Below are positions 37,436 through 48,608 of a stretch of 64,000 nucleotides of DNA, in pieces. Location of the stretch: assembly GCA_001949185.1 (NCBI GenBank), contig BDGG01000001.1, positions 5,076,629 through 5,140,628 on the forward strand. The letters are read 5' to 3'. The stretch is from Ramazzottius varieornatus. Taxonomy: Eukaryota; Tardigrada; Eutardigrada; Parachela; Ramazzottiidae. Each line of letters starts with the position of its first letter. Positions within the stretch are counted from its first letter, which is position 1. The notes beneath the pieces were generated by a model. That model had not been told where the DNA came from. It did not search any database and worked only from the letters and a program-made list of their open reading frames with translations. The position numbers and the translations under genes were made by a program.

Positions 37436-39337
37436 CGTAGAATGCGTCGAAGTTGCCCGTACCGAACAGCTTTGCGAAACCTACGCCCTTGACTTTCAGC
37501 TTTGCTACTTCGATCAACTCTTCCTCTGAAATCAGAGCCTTCCACATCAAATTCTGTGCGTAGCTGTCCATGTCCTTCGCCTTCTTCACAGTCTCTTTGA
37601 GGAGTGACTGTTTCACCCAGATATCGCATTTCTTTGACCCATGGATATCCAGTCGCTGGAAGACTCTGCGGTCGACGGCTCTGGTATCTTTTGGCAGGAA
37701 TGACCAGTTGACAAATGGCACTACGATTATAAACAACTAGTGAATGCTATCAGATGCCATACCATCGCACTTTGAAAACCGACGTTTTCCTTACCTGCTA
37801 ACTTCGGCTTCCGTATTGCAGCCATTTCACCAGTTTTCTTGAGTAATGCCTCGAACTCTGTGAATGGTAATTTAACCAGATGAATTGAATATAAAAATAA
37901 GGGAATGCGTAGTAGGTTTTCGTTACTTTGGAGTTCTTTCCGATGTTCATCTCGTTTCGCTCGGAACTCCGCTAGCTCTTCTTCGGAGTAGCTTGGAGTG
38001 TCATCTGCTGATACAGTGCCGCCGCCTGTCAAAATCGTCAAGAAATCTTAGTCCATAGCCTCGCTGTTCTTGTTCGACCGCCTCCCATGCACAAACCAAA
38101 ATAACGCTCGGGATACAGTACCGTGCAACGAGCGTGAGCCATCTATGCTGTCGCCTTCGTCATCGACATCTGCGAAGCCACCACCTGCAGTTTAGAAAAA
38201 AAATCTACCCAGACGCCCAATCCGATTTCTTTTCAGGAGTTTGATTTTGGAATTCCTAAACTTAATTTTTATTAAAATGAACTGAGCAATATAACAACTG
38301 ACTACCACCGTACGTTTACGATTGTCCGGATCCTTATCGATATTGTAAGTGTCGTCGTCAAAGTCAGCCGCATCAATTTGCTCTTCCTCTTCTCCGGATT
38401 CATTCGACTGGGCAGCAGGAAACATGACACGGGTGAGAAGATTTGACATCTGCGATCCTTCTGTCTCACTCTCTTCGTTGACGAAAGATTCCATCCCTGA
38501 CTCGTCCCCGCTTTCAAGGGAAACCGCTTTCCGAACCGGCGCTTTCTTTGGTCCTGGAGCATGCTCGTCGGCGGAATCGCTGTCTGGAGCCGTATCCTTC
38601 TCAGAGTCCGATAGACGAGCTGCGCCTGCTTTATTCAATCGGCTGCGGTTGAGTGCTGACCGCTTCACCCGAACATTTTCCGTCCTTGCCGAATGCTTCA
38701 TTCTGTGGCCCGCCTTCGGCTTCACGTTCTTTTTCTGAAAAACATAAGCCGCATCAACTTGCGCACTTGCGCAGGCAACAGCCTATTACGGGTTTGAGGG
38801 TTTACGGGCTGAAAAATTTGGAAGTATTTGCAACTGGGAGCGCACTTGGCACCTTTGGAAAGTACCTTATTCTTTGCCGCCTGTTCTTTTGCGTTCTGTT
38901 CGAGAGTGGTGAATAGCATGTTCATCCTAGCTTGGTCAGTGTCCACAGAAATGACAGTTGCCTTTCCGACAGGGTGAGCAGTGTCCCAGTAGACACGAAC
39001 TTTCATCCCAACGGCCATAATTTCCTTGCTTTTGAAAGCGTCGATGAACCGATACTGCGGCAGAATAATGTCCGCACTGATGCTGGTGGGTGGCAGAAGG
39101 TAGTAACTCCCATCGTCGTAGTGGCAAAGACCCCAGTCTGTAAAATACGAATAGTCAGTAAATAGGTTTGTCGCAAGATGTCATACCGTTTGAAGGTGAC
39201 AATGGGAAGAATCATACATCCACCATCTTGCGTGTTTTTGAGCACTGTCTTGAAATAATTCGGTATAACCGCTGAAGATTCCGGATCCGATGTCCTGTAG
39301 TCCCTCCGTTTTCGCTTTCGAGTCTGATTGGAAGAAT
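37436..39337 (-). CDS. BEN-domain protein, 5' and 3' ends unresolved
   Basis: Phase-consistent exons: 39337-39224, 39137-38866, 38734-38314, 38184-38122, 38025-37927, 37857-37795 and 37720-37436. The N-terminal part (DWGLCHYDDGSYYLLPP, MAVGMKVRVYWDTAHPVGKA) resembles the small beta-barrel that often precedes BEN domains. A long acidic, serine-rich and lysine-rich middle carries nuclear-localisation-like clusters. The last exon has IWVKQSLLKETVKKA then LMWKALISEEELIEV, the pattern of the BEN DNA-binding domain. Such proteins usually bind DNA and repress transcription. The exon at 39224 uses a GATG/GTGGAT donor; the next GT (39189) would be out of phase. Initiator and terminator exons were not settled. 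The BEN call rests on motif recall, not alignment. Confidence 0.65.
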
Positions 39338-39657
39338 CTATCGTAGAGTGAGCAGGGGATTACAGGAATGAAATAATTTAAATCCAGGAAAGAAAACTTA
39401 GCCGTTGGTTCCGACCATCACCATGTGCAACTTGCAGGTTGTTCTGGCTGAACGCTGCTTTATGGCTGTGCGTAAACTATCCCTCCACACTTGGCATTGC
39501 CACTCTAGACACACACGTCCAAATACCCGTGACTTCTCGAAACTTCAACGAACGCAAAAAGACAGAATGAACAGAACCACACCCGCATTACGTCATTGAC
39601 CGTATCGACATGGTTTATGGTCATTCTTAAGAAACTGAGTTTCCTTTACCCCCATAG

Positions 39658-42421
39658 ATGGAGTATCAGAAGAATACCCGAATTTCCAGGTTAAAAGCCA
39701 AGTGTGCTGCAGCAGCGAAACGCCAGAAGAACAGACCGGGGCAGCCCAGGTCGCAAGCGACCGCGACCGAGAGAGTGCAATCCTGATCAGCTGTCACCAG
39801 CCCGTGTCGATCAAGAATTGTCGGAAGAAGGAGAGGAAGAGGAGGGAAATGATGCTGTGAACACAACTATAGACAGCAGCGTGGGACAGCTGGACATGGA
39901 CAGAACAATTGAGGGTATCAAAAGTGATTAATTGACTTATTTGACACTAAGTCTCATGTTATCGTGACCACTAGCTAACACTTTCTTCCTTCTCTGTAGA
40001 TATACCAGAGCTTGTCTCGATGGTATCAGATGATCCGAATGACGGCTGGACGCTGAACCAAGTCTGCAGTATGTTACTGTATGTGGCGAAAAGCACCGGA
40101 ACATCGAACGCTGCGCTTGGCAAGTTTCTCAAAGTGATGGCTGTGGTGATTGATGGGAAACGGAGCCTGACAGACCCAAAGAAACGAAGGAAGTTTCCCC
40201 AGAGCGCGAGATCACTGAAGAGCCTGCTTAACATCAAAAGAAACCATTGTGAGAAGATAGTGTACATCTGCCCCTACCAGCGTCAGGTGAGAAAGAAGAC
40301 AAACGAGACGTGGGAGACCGAGCTATGCGGTTACGTCTTGCGGGAAGTTGGTGAAGGAAAACATTGCCTGTACCACTGTGATTTGTGCGGTACTAACTGG
40401 GAGCGAAAAATAGTGGAGAAGGATGGGAACCATTTTGTAATCAACCCAATCCGGAATATCGCCGGAGAAGCGCTACACAAGTACGGTAAGCTGGTGGATC
40501 CTCGTCAAGAACGTATCCCTAGAATTTTGCGTGACGTCACTGATGGAAGCCGATTTCAGCAAATGGACATCCCAAGGTCAAACATAATTTTTCTGTTCCA
40601 CGCGGGTGGTGCAGAATTCAGCAAGAGCACAAAGAAGATGTACCTGATATTCGTCCAGATTCTAAATTTGCCGCTTCGGGTCAGACGCTGTGTGTGGCAC
40701 CTCGCGGCTGTGTGGGTGGGGAAGATCTCCCCAAAGATCTTGAGTGTTTCTTGATGAACCTGACCCTCCAGCTGCAAGAACTGGACGAGAACAGTAACAC
40801 GTTCCTGTCAATACACTGGATTGATGCTTTCGGCGAAGAACACTACTCTCCGGGGTACGTCCACGGTTTCCTTTCTGATTCACCGGAACGCACTGCCATA
40901 AATGGACATTTGTCTCACTCCGCATGCCAGGGATGTATCTACTGTCTGCAAGTTGGTAACACGACCTGAAGAAATAAAGCACATCATATTCTGAACCCAA
41001 AAATCTATTCTGCTTCAATATGCTAAATGCATCTTTCTTAGGTGGGCGAAAGCATTGCACACAAGATCTCTTACAAATACGTGAAAAACCCCACGTTAAA
41101 ATGCCACCAAGATTTTGTCGACATGACTGCGCAGTGGGATACCCTCTCGACCGAATGCCGAAAGTACCTGCTGGATGAAAGGCGAAGGATTCCGAAGACC
41201 TTCATTGGTTACCGACTGGCCGAAGATGGATGCTGTGAACGCCTTTTTCATCGACGTCATGTACAAGGCTTGTCTCGATGGTTCCTGCGGCAGATAGTGG
41301 AAGGTGGGGAGGTGTTGAATCTAACAAAAAGTGAGATAAAACAGATTGACACATTATGGCTCACTATTGCGGTTCCGGGTCACGAGTCAAGAAAAACAAG
41401 AAGCATCGCCCAGTATAAGAACATGAAAGCCCACGAGCTAAGATTTTTCATCCAGCATGGCGCACCTTACGTCACGAAAGACATAGTCCCGGAAGACTTC
41501 CACACTATCCTCTGTCTGGCCAGTAGAATAGCATGGCTATCCACGCAAGACTCAATTTCCGAAAAAGATATCAGTATCGTTGACAGACTAAGCAACATGT
41601 TTTTGGGGAAATTCGAACGGTATTTCGGAGAACAGGAAATATAATTTTCGGTTCATCTGGTTCAACACCTGGCTCTTTCCCTCAGAATTCATGGACCTCT
41701 CCAGAACGTTTTCTGCTATGGACCTGAGAACGAGATTGGGGTAATTGGTCAGCGCATTCGTGCCCTAAATAACACCACGAAGAGCATAATCAACGACTTC
41801 CGCATTCTAGCAGAATGCGCTGTGATGGTCGAAGAACTAGTCAGCAATGAATCCGTTCCTCAACCGGTCACACATACCGCCAGATCTATTATGGGGATGA
41901 CGGAATCCATTTTCTACGCAAGAGTACCTTCGGGAATATGTCGGCTGATTGGTAATGCAGAAAAGATTCCATCCAAGCGGATATCCCAAGCCGTTATGGC
42001 ATACGCGGACCACCACGGCTTCATATGGGTGGATGATAAAATTCATCTATTTAAACGAGCTGTGGTTGAGGCAGGAATTTCGGTAAGAACAAGGAAACAC
42101 AACGAGGCCTCCTGCCGAAATGGAAGCATCGTCTTTGAAAGGACAGGGAAAGTCATTGCCGTCAAGCACATAGTGGCCATACTATCAGTCGACACCGGAT
42201 CCGTCCTGCAAACCTTAGTGTTTGGTAATTTAATGCTTCGCAATGAAAAAGATTTCTGCGAAAATAGATGTGTGAAAGTCAAGCACGTTTACGAAGTACA
42301 ATTATCGCGAGATTATGTTTTGGTGGAGACTGCCAGCATCACAAAGCAGATGGTCATACTCGGTGGTAGCGATTCATTGTTCGTTGTGAGTCCGCCGGCT
42401 AACATTTTCCCAACAACGTAA
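39658..42421 (+). pseudogene. CACTA-like transposase 1 (Transposase_21/DUF4218), decayed
   Basis: A basic N-terminal leader is followed after an intron by IPELVSMVSDDPNDGW and then the Transposase_21 block. That block shows IPRILRDVTDGSRFQQ, an FHAGG where the family has a TDG motif, SKSTKK and RRCVWHLAAVWVG. The downstream block (MNLTLQLQELDEN, SACQGCIYC) is one base out of frame near 40738. A 41.04-41.64 kb block has DUF4218 features (MKAHELRFFIQHGAPYV). Its segment equivalent to the LDIMH motif reads only in another frame near 41225-41290. A TAA at 41642-41644 interrupts it before VHLVQHLALSLRIHGPL. The tail ends SPPANIFPTT, like the second copy. It is therefore inactive unless trans-complemented. 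Confidence 0.8.
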
Positions 42422-43196
42422 TTAGATTAATTCCTTCGGTACCTGATTAAAATTTTGCGTCTAGACTTCGCCGTAGGTACCGTAATATTACAATACTTTG
42501 GCCGTTTGTCCGTTATTTGAGTGTCCGACCGTCTTATGTACATGGCGATCACTGTATGAGTCAAATCGAGAAATTAAATTGATCTTAACCGTATCCACAT
42601 ACAGATACGCTCAAGCATCACGCACTACCAAACGTCAACTACAGTACTTATAGCAGTAAGAGCTACCCAAGTTCATGCAATAATAGCGCTCAACTTGACC
42701 CCATCTTGTAGCCATTACCTGTGCCTTACACGAGCAAAACACTGGAGAACCGCACAGCAACACTCAGCACTATGCCTACTGGAACTTCTACCAGACAGAC
42801 CTCTAGTTGTAGGAGACAGTCATACACCATGGCTAGTTCAACCGCGACGGCATCAGAGATATATGCGTGATGCGCATATCCCGTTAGAAGAAAGGCCATA
42901 GCTAGCTATAGACGCAAGACGGTGGCCTTACGAAAGACAATAGCCGTCTTGGCCGCAAGAAGGGAGAAGCTTTGTTTTGATAAGAGTTGATACACGACCA
43001 TAAATCATTCTTCGAACTCGCTTTGCATTTCGAACGGACAGACTAACATCTGTTGCTAGTGCACTCATATGAGTTTTCATCTGTCACTGAATTTGGTAAG
43101 GTTTCAGCGCTAGATATTATTGTATCACTTCTGACCATTACGAAATATTGTTCGAGTATTGTATGTACACCAGGAAGATTTTAATTACTGTTGGAA
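42422..43196 (+). other. Spacer between CACTA-like transposase and chromodomain gene
   Basis: No coding frame is supported. Presumed noncoding part of the same element. Confidence 0.35.
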
Positions 43197-44559
43197 ATGG
43201 GAGAAAAACCTGAATGCTCCATATGTTTGAGGGAGTATCTCCCAATTCCGGCGCACAGACCTGCTGCTTCACTGTGTGGCCATTTCCTGCATCATTTGTG
43301 TCTGGAGAAATTACTGGCTAACGAGGATAAAAGTACTTGGAAATGTCCATCTTGTCGTGGTTCTATTATAGCTTCGGACGTTCGGTTATTGTATGGAGAT
43401 ATGCCCAATTCCAAGCGGAATTCAGACGTGATGTCTTTTCAAAGGATGAAGTTGAAAGATTTATCCAGTTTGCTGTAGATCAACGTGTCAGGTTGCGTTT
43501 GGAAGAACTGGACGTGAAAAGGAGTAACAAGTGTACCCGTTCCCGTAATATCTCTCTTCCTGTGCCAGATGAACTTTTTGAGGTCGAAGAAATTACGTTT
43601 TCTAAATTCCACGGCGGAATACGTCATTATTCCGTCAAGTGGAAAAACTGCCTCGGAGAAGACTCGTGGGAGCCAGCCTATGGTCTTCGGCACTGTATGA
43701 AATTGGTTCGTCGGTTTAACCGAAAGAAAATACGCGTTGCACCCTCGGACCTTCCACTATTTCCCTTATGGTGCGTAGCCTATCACCTTATTTTTGCAGA
43801 ATATTTCGGGTGTCGGCGAATGATTCTACCCAGGTAGTTATCTTGAGTGGCGCACCTTTGCATTGTCACCATGCGTGGGGTTGCGCGACGTGGGGAAAAC
43901 AATACTGCCGGACTGCCAAGTGGCGCACGTTTACTTGGCTATTGGCCGAAAGCCTACGCCACTTGGCATAACAATTCCACGCGGATTCATTTGTCGACAT
44001 TCCATTTTGTCCGAAACAATCTCAACTACAGTTCGATTATACCCGATGTTGCTGACATTAGTATTTTTTCGTAAGCGACCCTGAAACTTTTACAGAGGAA
44101 CTGGCCACACGCACTGAGGAACCTGAGGTTTCTTTTCCGACCACCGACCACATCACTCCCGTTCTTCCTCCTGTTCCGCACCCCGAAGCATCCTCCTCGT
44201 ACGCTCAATCTGCCAGTCCTTCTACCTATGGTCGTTCTCCAGAGCCTGTTGAACCTTCTCCTACGGACTTGACCGGACATCAACCTTCGAACTTGCGTCT
44301 CGGTGCGCTCGATGTCCCTTCGCACTCCTTCCCAACGCCGCAGAACGTGACAGCTTTTGGACCGGTACTGCTGGACGTCGGCCAAGAATATAACTCCACA
44401 CCACTGATTATGCAGGCCAGCACAGGTTTGTACACTCCAAGCAGAATATGTGTTTGTGTCTACCGTTATCAAATATCGTTTTCGGTTATAATGAGTAATT
44501 TACAACCTATATGGGCTATTAGTCGCTTTGGCGCCGGGTGAGCGCTGGTCATGATCGGA

Positions 44560-44609
44560 NNNNNNNNNNNNNNNNNNNNNNNNNNNNNNNNNNNNNNNNN
44601 NNNNNNNNN
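44560..44609. other. Assembly gap (50 N)
   Basis: A run of 50 N bases of fixed, probably arbitrary length, inside an intron. Confidence 0.98.
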
Positions 44610-44788
44610 AGAGCTTACCCGGCCACAAAGACTCCAAAATGCCACGCTGTGACACTGTGTACTTTGACCACTCCCTTGGAAGCGTGGTTATTTGTGGTGC
44701 TTCTCACGCTGGCTGCAGATAAGCTCGAGTTCGAAACCCGACCTTCATTAATTTTTTAACATATGTTGTGGCAATACAACACTATAAC

Positions 44789-44820
44789 GCTACCGAATTA
44801 TCGCGCACTCAACCACGTGA
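44789..44820 (+). repeat. Third copy of the terminal repeat seen at 33497
   Basis: GCTACCGAATTATCGCGCAC and the following CACGTGA match 33497-33528 with few differences, 11 kb away. Confidence 0.8.
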
Positions 44821-45226
44821 TCAGTGATCATCAGAAACATTGTTGTTTTTATAAACCTGAAAACTGTTTTATTTTATAGACACAACGCCACTGATTCCTC
44901 TGTCAGCCGTACCCAATGCTGAATCCAAAAGTCACAGAAGGACAAACACAGCTGTTCGGCTGCAGCTCGCAAGTTTCTTACGAAATGCAGTGGTGGTCGA
45001 CAAAGCCGGAACTCTGTCCCTTGACGAGGTGAACAGAAGACTGCGAAGCGAATTCCCGGAAGCACTGGTCAATTCGCAAGACAGGAGAACGCTAGCCCGT
45101 TTTCTTGCTGAAATCATGAAGAAAGCCTTTCCCGAATGCAAAAAAGGTCGAGTGAGAACAGGTCCATCAGTCGACCGTAAACAACCAATTTTTTACGAAA
45201 ACTTGCGATTCGTAGCTCCCCCATAA

Positions 45227-47400
45227 ACTTTGAACGTGATTGGATCCCATTGGTCCATTACATTCCATATTTTACCGTAGCGTTTGCACTGGCGGATAAT
45301 ATTATTTGTTAGCTGTAACGCCACCTGCTGGGCTTTTCTTTTCACTGCCGCGTCTCGCTGTATGGTTAAGGAGGAGACAGCTGGGGAAGAAAATTAAATA
45401 TTGATGGAAAGACCGTCGGTTGAGAATTTAAGCTTGCATGACTTTAGATCTCAGCAAAACTCAGACTTGATAAGTATTAACTGAAAATGAGTTCCACTAC
45501 AGTGGTACGTCATTAAGGATTTTGTGGGAATGATTAATCTGTCTCCACTGAGTCATTTAGAGGAAATGTTGTCCGCAATAACTTCAGTAATCCGCATTAC
45601 GGCAAACAGAAGTCGGCTGATTTATCAGCGATGACCGCATTGTTGAGTTCTGCGGGAATGTGATCGATAGGGGGTAATAGGGCGTGTGCTAATATTCGGA
45701 ACCGTTAAATTCTGCGCAACGGGGCTTGGACCCGTGAATGGTAAGACCCATTGCAATCCCTGAGCGTCTTAAACGCTTGAATAGGGAAGTTCACTTCCAA
45801 CAGAGGAATTCGATAAACGAACGTTCAAACGAAACGGATGCATTTAGAAATGTTTTTAACCAGGGGTGGTCATGGGGACTGAAGGGTGTAAGTGGGCGAG
45901 ATTATGAAGTGGGTCCGAGGTTGGAAGTCTTGGGGCTAAACACTCAACTAGCAGTCAGCACGTGCGCTGATTTTGTTGCCATAAGACCTCCATGTGGGGC
46001 CCACTTCACAATCTCGCTAGAGCTCGGAGCAGCTTGAAAAATCGACGCCGTGGATGGTTTTTGTTTTTGCTACAAACCCATGCTGTCTTCACACTGTGGA
46101 GTTTATGGTTTGGTGCGCGGCTTCACGTTATGACGCCCAAAACTGAGAAACCACGCTATACCACGCGGCGAACGCAATTTTTAAAATTTTTTTCAGAATT
46201 GCATTTCACGAAATGCAGGTCACCAAAAGCATCTTCTTTTGAAGCACGTTCTCGTATTGGTGAACACATTCGCGAAATCGCTGAACATTCTTTCAGGCGG
46301 CGCACTCGAGGCTCGTATACAGACGTCATTGCTAGTCCATGTAGCTTTTAACTACGCGATGGAAAGCTAAGTCTGTTGCCCTGCGCGGTCCGTTGCGGGC
46401 TGAGATTCACGCTATGCTGCGCTGATCCACACCTACTGCCAGTGCGATTCGCCCTGATCCATGCGGAGCGAGCCGCGTGGATCAGCGTGGTACCGCGTGA
46501 CCATGCTGCTACGAGCTCTAATTATCTCGCCCACTTACGCACTTCGGTCCCTGTGGCCACCTCTGTTTTTAACATGCTCAAAACATTTTTGAAGGCAGTC
46601 GTTTCGGGTTCGTTTATCGAATTTCTGCTGGAAGCGCAACTTCCTAATGTGTCAAATATAACTAAGATGTGTGTGAAGTTATCAGTGAAATCGGAAAATT
46701 TCATCGTATCGGCCAAATCTGCCTACCATAAGTCCAACTTGTCGTTAGTCATGACTTTGAGCATCGGAAAATGACAGGCTTATGGCATGGATATGGGTCT
46801 CGAGATTGGGAGTGTTGAATGATACTTCATAGGTTAAGACCGGTAATTTTGCGGGCTTTCGTTACAAGGACATCGACACCCCCCGTCGTACATTCCCGAG
46901 TTCGTGTGGATCGTGATAAAACTATTGGTTTATCTTGACCATCATTCTGAACATTAGCAGAAAGATTCCAGCATGAGCTATCACAAATAAACTTGCGACG
47001 ACGACACAAGCGGAGTGAAAGCAGAAATCAACTGAGGTTTTACTAAATGTGACAGTATAAATAAACACAGCGGCAGTTCTGCCAGTCGGGAAGACTTAAT
47101 GTGAAGGAATGGTTCTTGACGTCCAGTTTCTAGTCCTTTCGGTCGGCACGGAATTCCTTCTTAGTTGTGGACAGCAAACACGCTCCCTATATTCTCGCAA
47201 CTGTCTCAAGTATGGCTTCCTTCTGTCTTCAGTGCGAAGGGTGGACATAGTAGCATGCCAAATAGCACAAGCTCGGTCGGGTTCAAACCGACTTCGAGCC
47301 AGACAAACCTGCTGGGCTTTTGGAGTGTGGAGGTCCAAAGTCCTCTAGTCATAAGACGAACGAGAACGATTCTCGATAACGCTCTTACTCACCAAACATT
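45227..47400. other. Intergenic, nothing recognised
   Basis: Open frames here (for example 45738-46037 and 46376-46774) lack domain or splice features. The right end of the CACTA-like element probably lies in the first few hundred bases but was not identified. Confidence 0.35.
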
Positions 47401-47522
47401 ACGGGCCACGGCATATGCTAAAACCAGGACCTGGACTGGATCGGTGGATCCCTGTATCTGGATTCTGTATCTGGATTACGCCTGGATCTGTACTCTGTAT
47501 CTGGACTATCATATTTTAAAAC
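47401..47522 (+). repeat. Left terminal inverted repeat of the MULE
   Basis: Matches the right end in inverse orientation. It carries two to three internal CTGTATCTGGA(T/C) units, one more than the right copy. Confidence 0.88.
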
Positions 47523-47874
47523 GGAGGTGACAGGTGAATGACAAAATTTTTTTTACAAGGATCCACCGGAAAAAATCCTTAAATAAGACAGACAGAAATT
47601 CAGAAAACTGAAAATTCAGAATAAATTTTCAAGCGAGGGGTACGGGTATGATCCATAAAACATTAATGGTAATAGGAAAATAATAATTGATAAATTGAAG
47701 AGAAAAACTTTACCAGATATTTAAAACTGTCTCAGATGAATTTCAAACCGTTGTAGACAGGGCGTCTGTCGCGTCTTCCCCCTCTCCTTCCCGTCTTTCT
47801 TTTTCCTACCTCTGGGTACGCTTTCACCATAGCATACTTGACCGAGTTCTGGATCGATTTCTGATCAGACAGGC

Positions 47875-48257
47875 TCAGCTCCGCGTAGTTCTTTTATTTG
47901 AAGAAGGAGACAGCACGGGCGCGGTAAAAGAAGTGGGTGGCGGATTGGACGCAGGAGAATGCGCATACGTAAACATGTCGCAAAGCCGATTATGTTTTGT
48001 CTGCAGTTTCGCCTTCCTAATATTCCTCAGATATCGGTCGACAGTTTCAACTGAGTTTTGCAAATCTTCCGCAATTTGCCAGCTGTTTTCTTCCGGACCG
48101 TAATTCTTCCACTTGACAAGGTACTGCTTTACTCCGTTTTCCGTCCTGTCTGCGATTATTCCGTCCACTTCATATTCCAAAGGACCTTGATCTTCCACTG
48201 GAACAACGAGGAGAGGGGGCGGCGGCAATGAAATTCTTGGTAACTGACGTTCTTTCA
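47875..48257 (-). CDS. Chromodomain accessory protein inside the MULE (last exon)
   Basis: An exon from the acceptor at 48258 (GTGCCAG) to the stop at 47875 gives 127 codons in phase 1. A proline-rich leader (SLPPPPLLVVP) precedes a chromodomain (YEVDGIIADRTENGVKQYLV, KWKNYGPEENSW, DRYLRNI). A Ser/Pro/Thr-rich tail follows. There is no ATG in the exon, so an upstream exon is needed. It begins about 350 nt downstream of the transposase stop, on the same strand, within the MULE inverted repeats. Chromodomains bind methylated histone tails; in integrases they steer insertion. The open frame is unbroken, unlike the transposase. It may be a separate gene or an alternative 3' exon. Confidence 0.65.
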
Positions 48258-48608
48258 CTGGCACAACAAAGTCCAAGGGTCACATTTTCAAATGACAATA
48301 TTTTTGATCAAGTTCAGTAAGAAATGCAATTACCGATGTTAAGACCAAACGTAAAATTCGGGCGCAGAGTGAACTTCGACTAAATGAGCGCATTAAGCGC
48401 GATCGGATTTACCAAGGAACGAACAACACGAAATGACAGAATACTGGTCGGTGGTTGACCGTGGCTAATCTCGCCCGGTTAGAAACGACAGTCACTACCC
48501 TGTTGTCAGTTCGAAATACCGTGGCAACACCTTTTCGCCAAAGTCATACAACGGGTGACTGAAGACGCAGAATTTAGACAAAAAACTTTACTGTGGCTAA
48601 TTTCGAAC

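Larger units (their letters stand above)
43197..45226 (+). pseudogene. RING + chromodomain + winged-helix-like protein, broken in frame
   Basis: From ATG 43197 a RING finger is readable (CSIC, LCGHFLHHLC, CPSC). The frame then shifts near 43428. The next frame continues into a chromodomain (VEEITFSKFHGGIRHYSVKW, GEDSWEPA) ending near 43729. A later exon (about 44098-44425) is proline/serine-rich. It joins in phase 1 to an exon at 44880-45226 with LSLDEVNRRLRSEFPEAL and QPIFYENLRF. That last segment looks like the small winged-helix domains of transposon and viral replication proteins; this is inference only. The intron contains an assembly gap. Orientation and position, just after the CACTA-like transposase, suggest an accessory gene of that element. 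The shift could be splicing, but only 17 nt would be removed. Confidence 0.6.

Noticed and set aside
44720-44745. B-box-like GTTCGAAACCC
   Set aside because: There is no A box at the right distance and no acceptor stem.
45494-45510. CCACTACAGTGG as the CACTA terminus of element 1
   Set aside because: It is a short palindrome and I found no matching inverted copy near 39.4-39.6 kb.
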